Shown: piece by piece, positions 1 to 9,378 of the stretch | Layout of the letters: the number at the start of each line of letters is the position of its first letter | Numbering within the stretch: position 1 is the first letter of the stretch | From: Azospirillaceae bacterium | GTDB taxonomy: Bacteria; Pseudomonadota; Alphaproteobacteria; Azospirillales; Azospirillaceae | Assembly (NCBI GenBank): GCA_031291675.1 | Contig: JARLIO010000034.1 | Coordinates: 1 to 64,000 of the forward strand | Length of the DNA stretch: 64,000 bases | Direction of reading: 5' to 3' | Made by a program: the position numbers and the translations under genes | The notes under the pieces: model-generated | Database searches by the model: none | Told to the model about the DNA's origin: nothing | What the model saw: only the letters and a program-made list of their open reading frames with translations

Positions 1-86
1 CCGCAAGTTCTGCGGTGTCAGCCTGTGGAGAGGAAGGCTCTGGCCTCGGTCGCAAGACCGAGGCGAAACCAGCCTCGGTGAAGCAG

Positions 87-275
87 GAATTCAGCGTCGA
101 GGTTGCTCATGAGCAGCTTTGAGCAAGTCTGGAAGAACGGCAGGGACACCCCGCACAACTGAACATCCTGGATTGTACCGCCTATGCCCTGGCGAAAATG
201 CACGCTGAGCCTTTGCTCTTCAAGGGGAACGACTTCGACAAAACCGATATCGAACCGGCACTCCGGCCCATCTGA
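87..275 (+). pseudogene. VapC-type PIN-domain toxin, decayed C-terminal remnant
   Basis: No intact gene is present, but the plus-strand frame ending at the stop 273-275 reads [17 protein letters not shown], then [19 protein letters not shown]. This is the characteristic end of VapC ribonuclease toxins, where the family usually has HPARLNFGDCFAYALAK followed by [10 protein letters not shown] and TDI. The same frame carries FSVEVAHEQL just before an in-frame stop at 120-122. The stretch [11 protein letters not shown], which looks like the preceding helix, is in another frame. Nonsense and frameshift damage are therefore visible, and the N-terminal active-site acidic residues are absent or off the left edge. 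No partner antitoxin is visible. An alternative is that the homologous part continues in degraded form to base 1. Confidence 0.6.
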
Positions 276-440
276 CCGTTTTCCGCCGATGCCATTCGAG
301 GAAACGTGACATCGCCAGCAAAGTCGTTGGCGGCATAGTCCCGCCGGCTGTGGGAGGCGTGCACTGCGGGAAAAAGTCGGCCATGGTATTGTCCCAGGCG
401 CGTCACGGCGGCTCGCCACCCAGGAACGGACCCCTCCAGA
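276..440. other. Intergenic, upstream of chrA
   Basis: This stretch lies between the VapC remnant and the chromate transporter start. It presumably holds the chrA promoter, but I see no convincing -35/-10 pair and no strong Shine-Dalgarno sequence before the ATG at 441. Confidence 0.3.
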
Positions 441-1817
441 ATGATCGGCGTCACAAACCGCCCGCGCCCGGCTTCGGTTCCTGAAACGACCGGGCTGGGC
501 ATCCCCTTCACGGATGCGCTGCGCGTCTGGGCCCGAATTGCCCTGTTGAGCTTCGGCGGCCCGGCCGGTCAAATCGCGATGATGCACCGGATGCTGATCG
601 AGGAACGCCGGTGGATTGACGAGGCGCGCTTCCTGCACGCCCTGAACTTCTGCATGCTGCTGCCTGGCCCCGAAGCGCAACAGCTCGCGATCTATCTGGG
701 TTGGTTGCTGCATCGAACGCGGGGTGGCATCGCGGCGGGGATCCTGTTCGTGCTGCCGGGCATGCTGACCCTGATGGCCCTGAGCTGGATTTCCGTGCTC
801 TGGGGCCAGGTTGGCCCCGTTGCCGGGGTTTTCTTCGGCCTCAAGGCGGCGGTGCTGGCCGTCGTTGTCGAAGCGATTCTTCGCGTCGGTCGCCGCGCCC
901 TGACATCCCCGATGACAATCCTAGTGGCGATCGCGGCGTTCATCGCCCTGTTTGTCTTCGCCGTGCCCTTTCCCGCCGTGATGCTGACGGCCGCGGCCAT
1001 CGGCCTGCTGAAACACCGCCTCGGTGATCGTGCCCGAAACGCGGTAACACGGCAGCCTGATGATCCATCGTATCAACCGACGCCGCGATCGGCGACACCG
1101 GCCCTCGGCCGCGGGATCCGGCTTGCGGCGTTCTGGCTGACACTGTGGCTCGGGCCGGTGATCGGGTTGACGATCGCGCTGGGCCCCGACAATGTCTTCA
1201 CCCGCCTCGCGGTGTTTTTCAGCAAGACCGCGGTCGTGACCTTCGGCGGCGCCTATGCGATCCTCGCCTACGTCGCCCAGCAGGCCGTCGAGCATTTCCA
1301 CTGGCTTCAACCCGGGGAAATGCTGGCCGGCCTGGGCATGGCCGAGACGACACCCGGCCCCTTGATCATGGTGTTGCAGCATGTCGGTTTCCTGGCCGGG
1401 TACCACGACCCCGGCACCTTGCCGCCACTGCTGGCGGGGACGCTGGCCGGACTGCTGGTGACCTGGGTCACCTTCACACCGTGCTTTCTCTGGGTCTTCC
1501 TGGGCGCTCCCTATGTCGAAACCCTGCGCGATGCAAGCGGGCTCGGCGCCGCCCTTTCCGCCGTGACCGCAGCCGTCGTCGGGGTCATTGCCAATCTGGC
1601 CTTGTGGTTTGGCCTGCACGTCCTGTTTCGTGAGGCGCGGCACTGGGGCCCGTTCGGTGTCACCATCGATCTGCCGGTCCCGGGCAGCCTGGACCCGGCC
1701 GCAGTCCTGCTCGCAGCCCTGGCGGCCTTCTGCCTGTTCCGGCTCCGGATTGGCGTGATCCCAACACTTCTGGCCTGCGCGGTCGGTGGCGTCGTGGCGC
1801 AGGCGGTCGCCGGGTGA
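441..1817 (+). CDS. chrA: Chromate transporter, long-chain CHR family
   Basis: This is an integral inner-membrane protein of 458 residues, the usual size of two-domain CHR proteins, which export chromate or related oxyanions. The duplicated signature is visible: FGGPAGQIAMMHR at about residues 38-50 followed by LLPGPEAQQLA at 73-83, and a second copy around KTAVVTFGGAYAILAYV near residue 260. Many hydrophobic stretches follow each copy. Chromate is the family substrate; whether this member confers resistance cannot be read from sequence. The next gene, hypE, begins 69 bases downstream in the same direction. The start has no strong ribosome-binding site, so a slightly later start is possible. 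Confidence 0.9.
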   Translation: MIGVTNRPRPASVPETTGLGIPFTDALRVWARIALLSFGGPAGQIAMMHRMLIEERRWIDEARFLHALNFCMLLPGPEAQQLAIYLGWLLHRTRGGIAAGILFVLPGMLTLMALSWISVLWGQVGPVAGVFFGLKAAVLAVVVEAILRVGRRALTSPMTILVAIAAFIALFVFAVPFPAVMLTAAAIGLLKHRLGDRARNAVTRQPDDPSYQPTPRSATPALGRGIRLAAFWLTLWLGPVIGLTIALGPDNVFTRLAVFFSKTAVVTFGGAYAILAYVAQQAVEHFHWLQPGEMLAGLGMAETTPGPLIMVLQHVGFLAGYHDPGTLPPLLAGTLAGLLVTWVTFTPCFLWVFLGAPYVETLRDASGLGAALSAVTAAVVGVIANLALWFGLHVLFREARHWGPFGVTIDLPVPGSLDPAAVLLAALAAFCLFRLRIGVIPTLLACAVGGVVAQAVAG

Positions 1818-1886
1818 CCGTGTCCCCCCCGTCACCGGTTTCGTCCCCCTATCGCGGCGCCGACAACAGCGTTAGTATCGCGACCC

Positions 1887-2933
1887 ATGACAGAAAATCG
1901 CCTGTTTCCCCGCAAGCTCGACTTCCGTTCCGGCCGCATCGACCTGAGCCATGGCAGTGGTGGCAAGGCCAGCGCCCAACTGGTCGAAGAGCTGTTTGGC
2001 GCCGCCTTCGATAATCCGCTGCTGGCACAGCGCAACGATCAGGCGGCGTTCGACGTTGCCGCGGGCCGGATGGTGATGAGCACCGACAGCTTCGTCGTCT
2101 CCCCGCTGTTCTTTCCGGGCGGCGATATTGGCTCCCTCGCGGTGCACGGCACCGTCAACGACGTCGCGATGGCCGGCGCGGTGCCGCTTTATCTCAGCGC
2201 CGCCTTCATTCTTGAGGAAGGCTTTGCGCTGGCCGATCTCAAACGCATCGTCGATTCGATGGCGGCTGCGGCGCGCGACGCCGGTGTCACCATCGTTACC
2301 GGCGACACCAAGGTGGTCGAACGCGGCAAGGGCGACGGCGTTTTCATCAACACGACCGGCATCGGGCGCGTTCCCGCCGGGGTCGGACCTTCGGGCGACC
2401 GCGCCCGGCCCGGTGACGTCATTCTGCTGTCCGGCTCGATCGGCGACCATGGCGTTGCGATCATGTCCAGTCGCGAATCACTCAGCTTCGATACCACGAT
2501 CCGTTCTGACAGCGCGGCGCTCAACGGCCTCGTCGCGGCGATGGTCGGCGCCGTCCCCGACATCCATGTCCTGCGCGATCCAACCCGGGGCGGTCTGGCC
2601 ACAACGCTGAACGAGATTGCCCAGCAATCCCGGGTCGGGATTTCGATCCGCGAAGACTCCGTTCCCATCAAGCCCGAGGTCAACGCCGCGTGCGAGTTGC
2701 TCGGGCTCGACCCGCTCTATGTCGCCAACGAGGGCAAGCTGATCGCGATCTGCGCTGCCGCTGACGCCGACCGCCTGCTGGCGGCGATGCGGAGCCACCC
2801 CCAGGGTCAGAACGCCGCGGCGATCGGGACCGTCCACGCCGACCCTCACCACTTTGTCCAGATGAAAACCGCTTTCGGCGGCCAGCGCATTGTCGACTGG
2901 CTGTCGGGCGAGCAGTTGCCCCGCATCTGTTGA
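1887..2933 (+). CDS. hypE: Hydrogenase maturation factor HypE
   Basis: HypE uses ATP to dehydrate a carbamoyl group, transferred by HypF to its C-terminal cysteine, into the cyanide ligand of the [NiFe]-hydrogenase active site in the cytoplasm. The protein has 348 residues, the normal length. It shows the glycine-rich AIR-synthase-like N-terminus LSHGSGGKASAQLVEELF (about 20-37), a TGDTKVVERGKGDG segment and the diagnostic C-terminal PRIC, with the reactive cysteine as the last residue. No other hyp gene or hydrogenase subunit is in the window. It may be the last gene of a cluster interrupted by chrA or may serve a hydrogenase elsewhere. Confidence 0.95.
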   Translation: MTENRLFPRKLDFRSGRIDLSHGSGGKASAQLVEELFGAAFDNPLLAQRNDQAAFDVAAGRMVMSTDSFVVSPLFFPGGDIGSLAVHGTVNDVAMAGAVPLYLSAAFILEEGFALADLKRIVDSMAAAARDAGVTIVTGDTKVVERGKGDGVFINTTGIGRVPAGVGPSGDRARPGDVILLSGSIGDHGVAIMSSRESLSFDTTIRSDSAALNGLVAAMVGAVPDIHVLRDPTRGGLATTLNEIAQQSRVGISIREDSVPIKPEVNAACELLGLDPLYVANEGKLIAICAAADADRLLAAMRSHPQGQNAAAIGTVHADPHHFVQMKTAFGGQRIVDWLSGEQLPRIC

Positions 2934-3015
2934 GCGGTTAGGCTGCCGGCAGCCCGGCGCAACCCGCCCCGGGCCGGCACCGCCTGCCTCTGGTTTGTCT
3001 TCTTCTCGGCCTGAC

Positions 3016-3531
3016 ATGAAGCAATTTCTGATCGTCGCACTGCTGCTGTTAGCCGGATGCGCGACGCAATCCCCCGCGCCTGCCCGGTACGACGCGCTGG
3101 CACCGGCCTGGGAGCCGCGCCTGACGCAGTCCCTGCATAAGATGCGCGCGGCCGCCTCCGCCACCGCCAACGGGTTCCTGTTCATCACCGCCCACGATGC
3201 GCCCCAGGACCCGGGCTATTTCCTGCAATGCACCTATAGTGTCGAAGAGGATGTCACGCTGTGCGAGGCGGCGGCACCGGAAAAACATCCTGAGATCACG
3301 CCGGTGCTCCGCCCCGGTTTCCGGGAAACCCTGACCGCTCTCGGCTTCGATACCAGCCATGCCGACCCGCACTATCAACTGCTCTATGAACTCGACGCCG
3401 ACCCGACACTCGACAAGCTGGGCGGCGTTCTGCTGCACGCCCTGGTCGATGCTTACGGTTTTGGCGCCGAGGGCCAGTTGATCTTCCACGTCGGCACCGT
3501 GCCGCGGGGCGAAGAGGGACCGGCGCCGTAA
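3016..3531 (+). CDS. Predicted lipoprotein of unknown function
   Basis: The product is a 171-residue protein beginning MKQFLIVALLLLAGC, a short lipoprotein signal peptide with a lipobox (LLAGC) and cysteine at residue 15. It should be lipidated and anchored to a membrane facing the periplasm. The remainder is soluble and contains CTYSVEEDVTLCEAA with two cysteines. I recognise no domain. The start at 3016 was preferred because it places the signal peptide at the N-terminus; the frame stays open upstream into hypE. It follows hypE by about 80 bases and is convergent with the SNF2 gene. Confidence 0.7.
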   Translation: MKQFLIVALLLLAGCATQSPAPARYDALAPAWEPRLTQSLHKMRAAASATANGFLFITAHDAPQDPGYFLQCTYSVEEDVTLCEAAAPEKHPEITPVLRPGFRETLTALGFDTSHADPHYQLLYELDADPTLDKLGGVLLHALVDAYGFGAEGQLIFHVGTVPRGEEGPAP

Positions 3532-3570
3532 GCCGACCGGTTCAGCCGGCCCGCTGCGCCAAGAGCCGCA

Positions 3571-6500
3571 TTACCCCAGCGGCGCGAACAGCCGCATCAC
3601 TTCGGCATCCTCGAACGAGCCGGTCAACGCGGCGTCATCGTCGAGAATCGCATCGGCCAGGGCCTGTTTGCGGGCCTGTAACGCCAGGATCGATTCTTCG
3701 ACGGTGCCGACGGTGACCAGCTTGTAGACGAACACCGGCTTGTCCTGGCCGATCCGGTGGGCCCGGTCGGTCGCCTGACGCTCCACCGCCGGGTTCCACC
3801 ATGGATCATAGTGGATCACGGTATCCGCGGCGGTCAGGTTGAGACCGGTGCCCCCGGCCTTGAGACTGATCAGAAACACCGGAACCTCGCCGGCCTGGAA
3901 CCGGGCAACCGGCGCCGCCCGATCGCGGGTCGCACCGGTCAGGCTGACACTGCCGATCCCGGCCTTGACCATTTCCGCGTGGATCAAGGCCAGCATGCTG
4001 GTGAATTGCGAAAACACCAGGATCCGACGGCCCTCGGCGACCAGTTCCCGGATCATCTCCATCAGCCGGTCCAGCTTCGCCGAAACCGTAACGTCGGCCG
4101 CCGCCGGCAGCTTGACCAGACGGGGGTCACAGCAGGCCTGACGCAACTTCAGCAGCGCGTCCAGGATGACGATGCGGCTGCGCGCCAGCCCTTTGGCCGC
4201 CACTTCCGAGCGAACCCGCTGATCCATCGCGACACGAATCGTCTCATAGAGGTCGCGCTGCGCCCCGCCCAGGTCGATATGTTCGCGAATTTCCGTCTTG
4301 GTCGGAAGATCGGCAGCGACCTGCGGCTTGGTGCGCCGCAACAGGAACGGCCGAACCCGGCGCGCCAGCAGCGCGCGGCGCTCGTGATCGTCCTCGCGCT
4401 CGATCGGGATGCGGAACTGCTGCTGAAACGCGGCGCGTTCGCCAAGCAATCCCGGGATCAGAAAGCGGAACAGCGACCACAACTCGTCCAGATTGTTTTC
4501 CAGGGGCGTCCCGGTCAGGCACAGGCGTTGTCGCGCGACCAGTTGCACCGCAACCTGAGCGGCCTGGGACTGGGGATTCTTGATCACCTGGGCTTCGTCG
4601 AGCACGACGATGTGCCAAGCCTGTTCCAGCAACAAGGCCCGGTCGCGCACCAGCAAGGGATAGGTCGTCAACACCAGATCATGCGCGGCGATACCCTCAA
4701 AGGCCGGCATCCGGTCGGGTCCGTGCAGCGTCAGCACGCGCAGCCCCGGCGCCAGTCGCGCCGCCTCGGCCCGCCAATTGACGATCACGCTGGTCGGCGC
4801 CACGACCAGACAGGGATGGACCAGCCGCCCGGCCTCCTTCTCGCACAGGATGTGAGCCAGGGTCTGGATCGTCTTGCCCAGCCCCATGTCGTCGGCCAGG
4901 ATACCGCCCAAACCGGCCCGCCCCAGGGTTTGCAGCCAATCCAGCCCCTGGCGCTGATAAGGGCGCAGGGTCGCGGCCAACCCTGCCGGCACCACGACGG
5001 TCTGCGGATCGACCGGACTGCACAGGTGTCGGGCACAGTCGCGCAGCTGCTCGGCGCCGCACCACCGCATCTGCGCCGCTTCGGTGGCCGCGGCCAGGGC
5101 CTCCAGCTCCCCGAGGCGGACCCGTTCCAGCCGGATCGTGCGCCCGTTTTCGGTGTCGCCGAGCCGGTAAAGATCATAGAGCGCGGTGATCAGCCCCTTG
5201 ACCCGGATCGCCGGCAACCGCAGCACCCGTCCGTCGGGCAGCGTGGCCAGGACCGGCCGGCCGGCCTGGACCAGGCGATCCAGCGCGTTGAAATCACCAT
5301 TGCGCGGCAATTGATGCAGCAAGGGCAACAAGAGCGGCAGCAGCTCGATCCGCTCGCCGTCCACCATCACCCCCAGCGACAGATCGAACCAGTCCCGCCC
5401 TGATCCGGTCGCATGGCCACCAGCGTCATCGGATCGCTCGACCGCCTGGGCGATCCACTCGTCGTCGGGATCGGCAACCCGAACCTCGAGCCCGGGGGCG
5501 ACATTGACGGTCCATCCCTCCGCCCGCAACTGCGGCACCACGTCATCAAGCAGGCGAACCAGGGCCGCCGCCTTGCCGGCCAAACCATCAAGCTGGGAAC
5601 GACGGGGTTGCCACAGCAGCACATCCCGGGCCCGGGTTTCGCTCCAGCGCGGCTGAAACGGCGTCGCGTCCTTGAATCCCAGGCCGATCAGACGCCGGAT
5701 CCGCTCATTCTCCAGGTCGCGGCGGCGCGGGATCCGGATCAGGGCCGTCGCCACGCCGCGACCGCCGTCAATCGCCTCCGACAGGGCATCATCCTCGCGA
5801 CGAGCGACGACGGGGCCCGAACGGGTCACGACGTCGACCGTTTCCCCCCGGTCGATGGTATGGCCGTCATAATCAAAATCGACCTGGGCGATGACGGCGG
5901 CCCGCTCACTCGTCCGCGCCATCGGCGCGATGGCGTCCTCGGACTCCGCCATAATCTCCGACAAGGCCGCCTCGGCCGGCATGATGGTCAGAACCGGGCT
6001 TGGATCGACGGGGTGGAGCACGGCGGTACCAAAGGTCCGGGGCAACAGCTCGGGTCGGTCCGGGAATCGGATCGCCAGTTCGCGACGCACGCCAGCGGCG
6101 TTTTCCGGAATCAGCGGCGGCGCCGATAGCAGGGCGTCCAGGGTCCGGTCGGCCAATCCGGTGATCAGCCGGCCACACCGCCCCGTGGTGGAATCGTAAT
6201 ACCATGGCGGCGTCAAGGGCAGAACGACCGCCCCGGTCACCACCGGTTGGACGATCAGGCGTTGCGCACTGGATGGCTCGACGATCCAGGCGATCGTCGC
6301 GGCCTGTGCCGGCCCAAGGGCCAGCACCGGGTCCGTCGTTTCCTGCCACCGCGACCGTCCCGTCTCAATCAGGGTCCGCAGCAGGACAGGGCCCAGCGGG
6401 CCGGCAATGCGATACAGCCCGCCGCCATCGGCGGTGTTGCGGGCCAGCACCATCGTCTGCAGCAGACTGCGATCAACATCGCGGAGATAGCGCGGCACCA

Positions 6501-7074
6501 GCGCGGCGCGCAGGATCTCAGGGCGCAAGGGTTGGACCCGGTCTGGGGGCCGGCCGTCCTTGTGAAGCGTAATCACCACCGGATGAGCCAACAATTCCGG
6601 CTGATTCTTGCGGCTGATGCCAACCGAGAGCAGATACCAGACCCGCTGATGGACCCGCGGCGGATAGCCGTCGGCATCATCCTCGTTGCGGGCACGGTCG
6701 AGCTCCTTCAACCAAACCCTGACGAGCGGATCCGCGACCAGGGCCACGACATCGTCGGCCCGCAGCACGGCCAAGGCCAGGGCCGCCGCGTGTGCGCAAT
6801 TGGGTCCGTCGGCGCACGAGCAGGAACCGCGGATCTCGGCCTCCTTCGCCGAACGCGCCATCACATGCAGCGTGGTGCGAAAGCGGCGGTTTTGCCCGCC
6901 ATCGACCGTTCCCTCAATCGCGCGGGAACCAACCCGAATATCGCAGACATCGTCCGCCTCAACATGGGCCGTGCCGTCTTCGATGCACCGATCCGAAAAA
7001 CAGCGCCTGATATCATCAAGGGAATAAGCCGGCATCGCTCCCACGGCCACAGCCTTTGGTACGTCTGACACCAT
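3571..7074 (-). CDS. SWIM zinc finger / SNF2-family ATPase
   Basis: This 1,167-residue protein is a bacterial SNF2/RapA-like double-stranded-DNA translocase. An N-terminal SWIM zinc finger is visible with ligands C85, C87, C93 and H95 (CSCADGPNCAH). A long middle region of the bacterial SNF2-associated type follows. The ATPase core has Walker A DDMGLGKT near residue 728, the DEAQ box in VVLDEAQVIKNP near 825, the TGTPLENN motif, and the second RecA lobe ending with GGTGLNLTAADTVIHYDPWW and RAHRIGQ near 1090. Such proteins remodel nucleoprotein or recycle RNA polymerase, but the specific role here is unknown. It stands alone, convergent with the lipoprotein gene. There is no nuclease domain, so it is not a Cas3-like protein. 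Confidence 0.93.
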   Translation of the reverse strand: MVSDVPKAVAVGAMPAYSLDDIRRCFSDRCIEDGTAHVEADDVCDIRVGSRAIEGTVDGGQNRRFRTTLHVMARSAKEAEIRGSCSCADGPNCAHAAALALAVLRADDVVALVADPLVRVWLKELDRARNEDDADGYPPRVHQRVWYLLSVGISRKNQPELLAHPVVITLHKDGRPPDRVQPLRPEILRAALVPRYLRDVDRSLLQTMVLARNTADGGGLYRIAGPLGPVLLRTLIETGRSRWQETTDPVLALGPAQAATIAWIVEPSSAQRLIVQPVVTGAVVLPLTPPWYYDSTTGRCGRLITGLADRTLDALLSAPPLIPENAAGVRRELAIRFPDRPELLPRTFGTAVLHPVDPSPVLTIMPAEAALSEIMAESEDAIAPMARTSERAAVIAQVDFDYDGHTIDRGETVDVVTRSGPVVARREDDALSEAIDGGRGVATALIRIPRRRDLENERIRRLIGLGFKDATPFQPRWSETRARDVLLWQPRRSQLDGLAGKAAALVRLLDDVVPQLRAEGWTVNVAPGLEVRVADPDDEWIAQAVERSDDAGGHATGSGRDWFDLSLGVMVDGERIELLPLLLPLLHQLPRNGDFNALDRLVQAGRPVLATLPDGRVLRLPAIRVKGLITALYDLYRLGDTENGRTIRLERVRLGELEALAAATEAAQMRWCGAEQLRDCARHLCSPVDPQTVVVPAGLAATLRPYQRQGLDWLQTLGRAGLGGILADDMGLGKTIQTLAHILCEKEAGRLVHPCLVVAPTSVIVNWRAEAARLAPGLRVLTLHGPDRMPAFEGIAAHDLVLTTYPLLVRDRALLLEQAWHIVVLDEAQVIKNPQSQAAQVAVQLVARQRLCLTGTPLENNLDELWSLFRFLIPGLLGERAAFQQQFRIPIEREDDHERRALLARRVRPFLLRRTKPQVAADLPTKTEIREHIDLGGAQRDLYETIRVAMDQRVRSEVAAKGLARSRIVILDALLKLRQACCDPRLVKLPAAADVTVSAKLDRLMEMIRELVAEGRRILVFSQFTSMLALIHAEMVKAGIGSVSLTGATRDRAAPVARFQAGEVPVFLISLKAGGTGLNLTAADTVIHYDPWWNPAVERQATDRAHRIGQDKPVFVYKLVTVGTVEESILALQARKQALADAILDDDAALTGSFEDAEVMRLFAPLG

Positions 7075-7157
7075 AGGCCAAGACCGGCATGATGCAATGG
7101 TCGAAAAAAGATGAGGCTATCGGAAAACGCAACGAGCGGGCCCGGCGCGCCGGACCG

Positions 7158-7982
7158 TCATACCAGTCCGATCGTGGCCCGCACCGGAAGATGATCGGAA
7201 GCGCGCCGGGTCAGGGCGGTGCGCATCACCTCCTGCTCGACCAGGGCCAGGTCCGGCGACAGGAAGATACGATCCAGACGGAAGGTCGGCATCCGATTGG
7301 GAAAGCTGCGTGGCGCGGCGCAGCCGGGAAACTGGTCCTCCAGCAGGCGCAGCCGCGAGGAATTCGGGGTCCATTCATTGAGATCGCCCATGAACAGGGT
7401 CGACCGACCCGGCTCCGCCTCGACCAACGCCAGGATTTGCTGAATTTGCCGCTTGCGTTCCCAGGGATCCAGCCCCAGATGGGCCACGATCACCCGCACC
7501 ACCCGACCATTGATGAGGACGTCCCCGTCCAGCGCGCCACGGGGCTCACGAAACCCGACGGTCAGGTCGATCGACCGCATCGCCCGAACCGGCAGACGGG
7601 TGAGAATGGCATTGCCGTAATGCGCTTGGTCATTGTGCTTGGTCGGACCGGCATAGGCGGTCAGGCCGGTGGCATCGGCCAGAAAATTGAACTGATCAAC
7701 GCCGACTTCGCCCCGGTGATGCCAGCCCACCTCCTGAAGGCCGATCAGATCGACATCCAGCTCATTGATGACACGGGCGGTCCGCTGCGGCGAGAAGCGG
7801 GCGTCGGATCCGACGCAACTGTGGATATTGTAGGTTCCGATGCGAACGCAGGCTGCCGGTATGCCGGTGATCGACCGGGGGACAAGACTCTGATCGACAT
7901 CCATAACCGTGAAAGCGTCAGCGACCATGTCCATGTCCTGCCCAAACGCCCTTCGACGGCGTAAAACCTCGCGCGGCAACAC
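7158..7982 (-). CDS. Endonuclease/exonuclease/phosphatase family protein
   Basis: The 274-residue frame carries the EEP fold signatures in order: RIGTYNIHSC, LIGLQEVGWHHRGE with the metal-binding glutamate, FMGDLNEW, RLDRIFLSPDL and the C-terminal RASDHLPVRATIGL with the catalytic DH pair. Substrates in this superfamily range from DNA to phospholipids and inositol phosphates, so the substrate cannot be assigned. The first 40 or so residues are unlike the fold, and the true start may be an internal ATG such as the one before DMVADAF. It lies downstream of the SNF2 gene's start, on the same strand, separated by about 80 bases. Confidence 0.85.
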   Translation of the reverse strand: MLPREVLRRRRAFGQDMDMVADAFTVMDVDQSLVPRSITGIPAACVRIGTYNIHSCVGSDARFSPQRTARVINELDVDLIGLQEVGWHHRGEVGVDQFNFLADATGLTAYAGPTKHNDQAHYGNAILTRLPVRAMRSIDLTVGFREPRGALDGDVLINGRVVRVIVAHLGLDPWERKRQIQQILALVEAEPGRSTLFMGDLNEWTPNSSRLRLLEDQFPGCAAPRSFPNRMPTFRLDRIFLSPDLALVEQEVMRTALTRRASDHLPVRATIGLV

Positions 7983-8218
7983 CGCATTCGGGGGAGCATC
8001 AACCCGACCCCGTTAATAAAGCATCAAGTGGGCTGAAACAAGTGCGGCGCCGCGGCGCCAATGCCGCAGTGCTCCCATCCCGGAGCTCCCCCAAGTGACC
8101 GTGCCCGGATCGGAACAGTCAAAAGCGCCGCAGCCGCGGCGCCTTCGTCATGACGGTGACCGAAATCTCAAGGACCCGTGAATCCCTTGCGAGATAGCGT
8201 CCCGGGAAAGCAGCCTGC

Positions 8219-8782
8219 TCAGGCGGCTTTCTTCAATTCGGCGAATTCAACGAAGGTCTTGGTGACCTGTTCGATGAAGGCCGCCAGATGATCGGGGCCC
8301 TGGCAGCTGACGACGAAGCGATCGACCACGATCGGCTCATCCTGCCAATTGACGCCCATCTCGATCATCTCATCCCGCAGCGTCGGTTCGCCCGTGACAC
8401 CCCGATGATTGGACTTGCCGGTGAGCGCGATCAGACGAATGCCGTCGCCGATCGATGCAATGGGTTTGCCGCCGTCGAGAAAACTGCCGACGATGCGACG
8501 GGTATGCGGGTTCTGCGCCAGCTTGGCGATGCTCCGCGCCCCACCGGGCAGCAGCAGCATGTTGTAATCGACGGCCAACGCCTCGGCGATCGCGGCATCG
8601 ACCGGAAAATAGTGGCCCCAGGCCTTGCCGTGCCAGCCGTTGACCAGGGTCTTCTCCGGCGAAATGATCTTGGGAACCGCGCCCAGAGCAAGCAGTGCGC
8701 GCTGCACTTCCGTCATCTCGACTTCTTCGAAGCCGTTGGCCGCCAAAATGGCAATGGACTTTCCGGCAAGCGGCTGATCCAT
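8219..8782 (-). CDS. DJ-1/PfpI family protein with the nucleophile cysteine replaced
   Basis: This 187-residue protein has the DJ-1/PfpI fold: an N-terminal strand then GFEEVEM with the conserved glutamate, LLLPGG at about 76-81 and a C-terminal DEPIVVDRFVVSCQGP. At the nucleophile elbow, where active members read A-I-C-H-G, this one reads ASIGDG (109-114), so glycine 112 replaces the cysteine and aspartate replaces the histidine. It should lack protease, glyoxalase or deglycase chemistry that depends on that cysteine. The start at 8782 was chosen because GAGGAGG sits seven bases upstream; an upstream in-frame ATG at 8872 has no such site. Single gene, long spacers on both sides. Confidence 0.85.
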   Translation of the reverse strand: MDQPLAGKSIAILAANGFEEVEMTEVQRALLALGAVPKIISPEKTLVNGWHGKAWGHYFPVDAAIAEALAVDYNMLLLPGGARSIAKLAQNPHTRRIVGSFLDGGKPIASIGDGIRLIALTGKSNHRGVTGEPTLRDEMIEMGVNWQDEPIVVDRFVVSCQGPDHLAAFIEQVTKTFVEFAELKKAA

Positions 8783-9253
8783 CAAGTAATCCTCCTCGCA
8801 TTGTTGCACGCGCAGAATGTCCGGCCGGTTGAACCGCGGCGGCGCTGGCGCCCGTTCCGGCTTGCGAGCCAAGGCTCAGCCCGGCGCAACCAGACATTTC
8901 GGTCAAAGGGAGACCGAACCGGAACATGACCGAGCCGGGAAGCCAATGCTCCGCATTGCAGAGCAACCCTGGTAGAGGCACGTGCCTGTCGGAAAGACAG
9001 AGCGCCACCCAACCGGATAAGGCGTGACCCTTAACTGGGCGTTTCAGTCACGCAAGTCAATGGCTATTTGGCTGCGTCGCCGTCGCTGTGCATTTCATGC
9101 AATGGAGCCATCAGCAATAATCAGGGTCGCCAGAGCGCACGACGTGGATTTTGCCGTTACCCGACAAAATCGCACAGCGATACCTCCGGCGCGACGGCAA
9201 TGTTGGTGGTCGGTGGCTTGAGCTTTCGACAATGTTTTGAAAAGGCGTTTGTG
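8783..9253. other. Non-coding gap between PfpI-like gene and aceA
   Basis: About 600 bases separate the PfpI-like start from the aceA stop; the aceA terminator occupies the right end. Small open frames occur on both strands but none has a recognisable product or good initiation signal. I see no tRNA, repeat or insertion sequence end. Confidence 0.4.
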
Positions 9254-9291
9254 GAAAACGGGGAGAGGGATCCCGGGATCCTTCTCCCCGT
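9254..9291 (-). terminator. Rho-independent terminator of aceA
   Basis: A 16-bp inverted repeat (9258-9273 with 9276-9291, one G-U pair) has arms ACGGGGAGAGGGATCC and GGATCCTTCTCCCCGT. The innermost pairs must open to form a loop. On the minus strand it is followed directly by TTTT (9255-9258). It lies about 90 bases past the aceA stop, in the right orientation. Confidence 0.8.
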
Positions 9292-9378
9292 CGGCGACAT
9301 CAAGCCACCACCATCCGATCAATCAGCGCCGCGTCATGGGGAGCACTGCAAGGCCGCGCCCCCATCCCACCGATCCGC

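Noticed and set aside
3757-5403. 548-codon plus-strand open frame
   Set aside because: It lies wholly antisense to the SNF2 ATPase gene; its product is low in hydrophobic residues and rich in Gln, Arg and Gly, the usual look of an antisense frame in GC-rich DNA.
3571-7074. Cas3 or defence helicase linked to the CRISPR array
   Set aside because: The protein is a SWIM-SNF2 ATPase without HD nuclease or other defence domain, 6 kb from the array and on the far side of metabolic genes.
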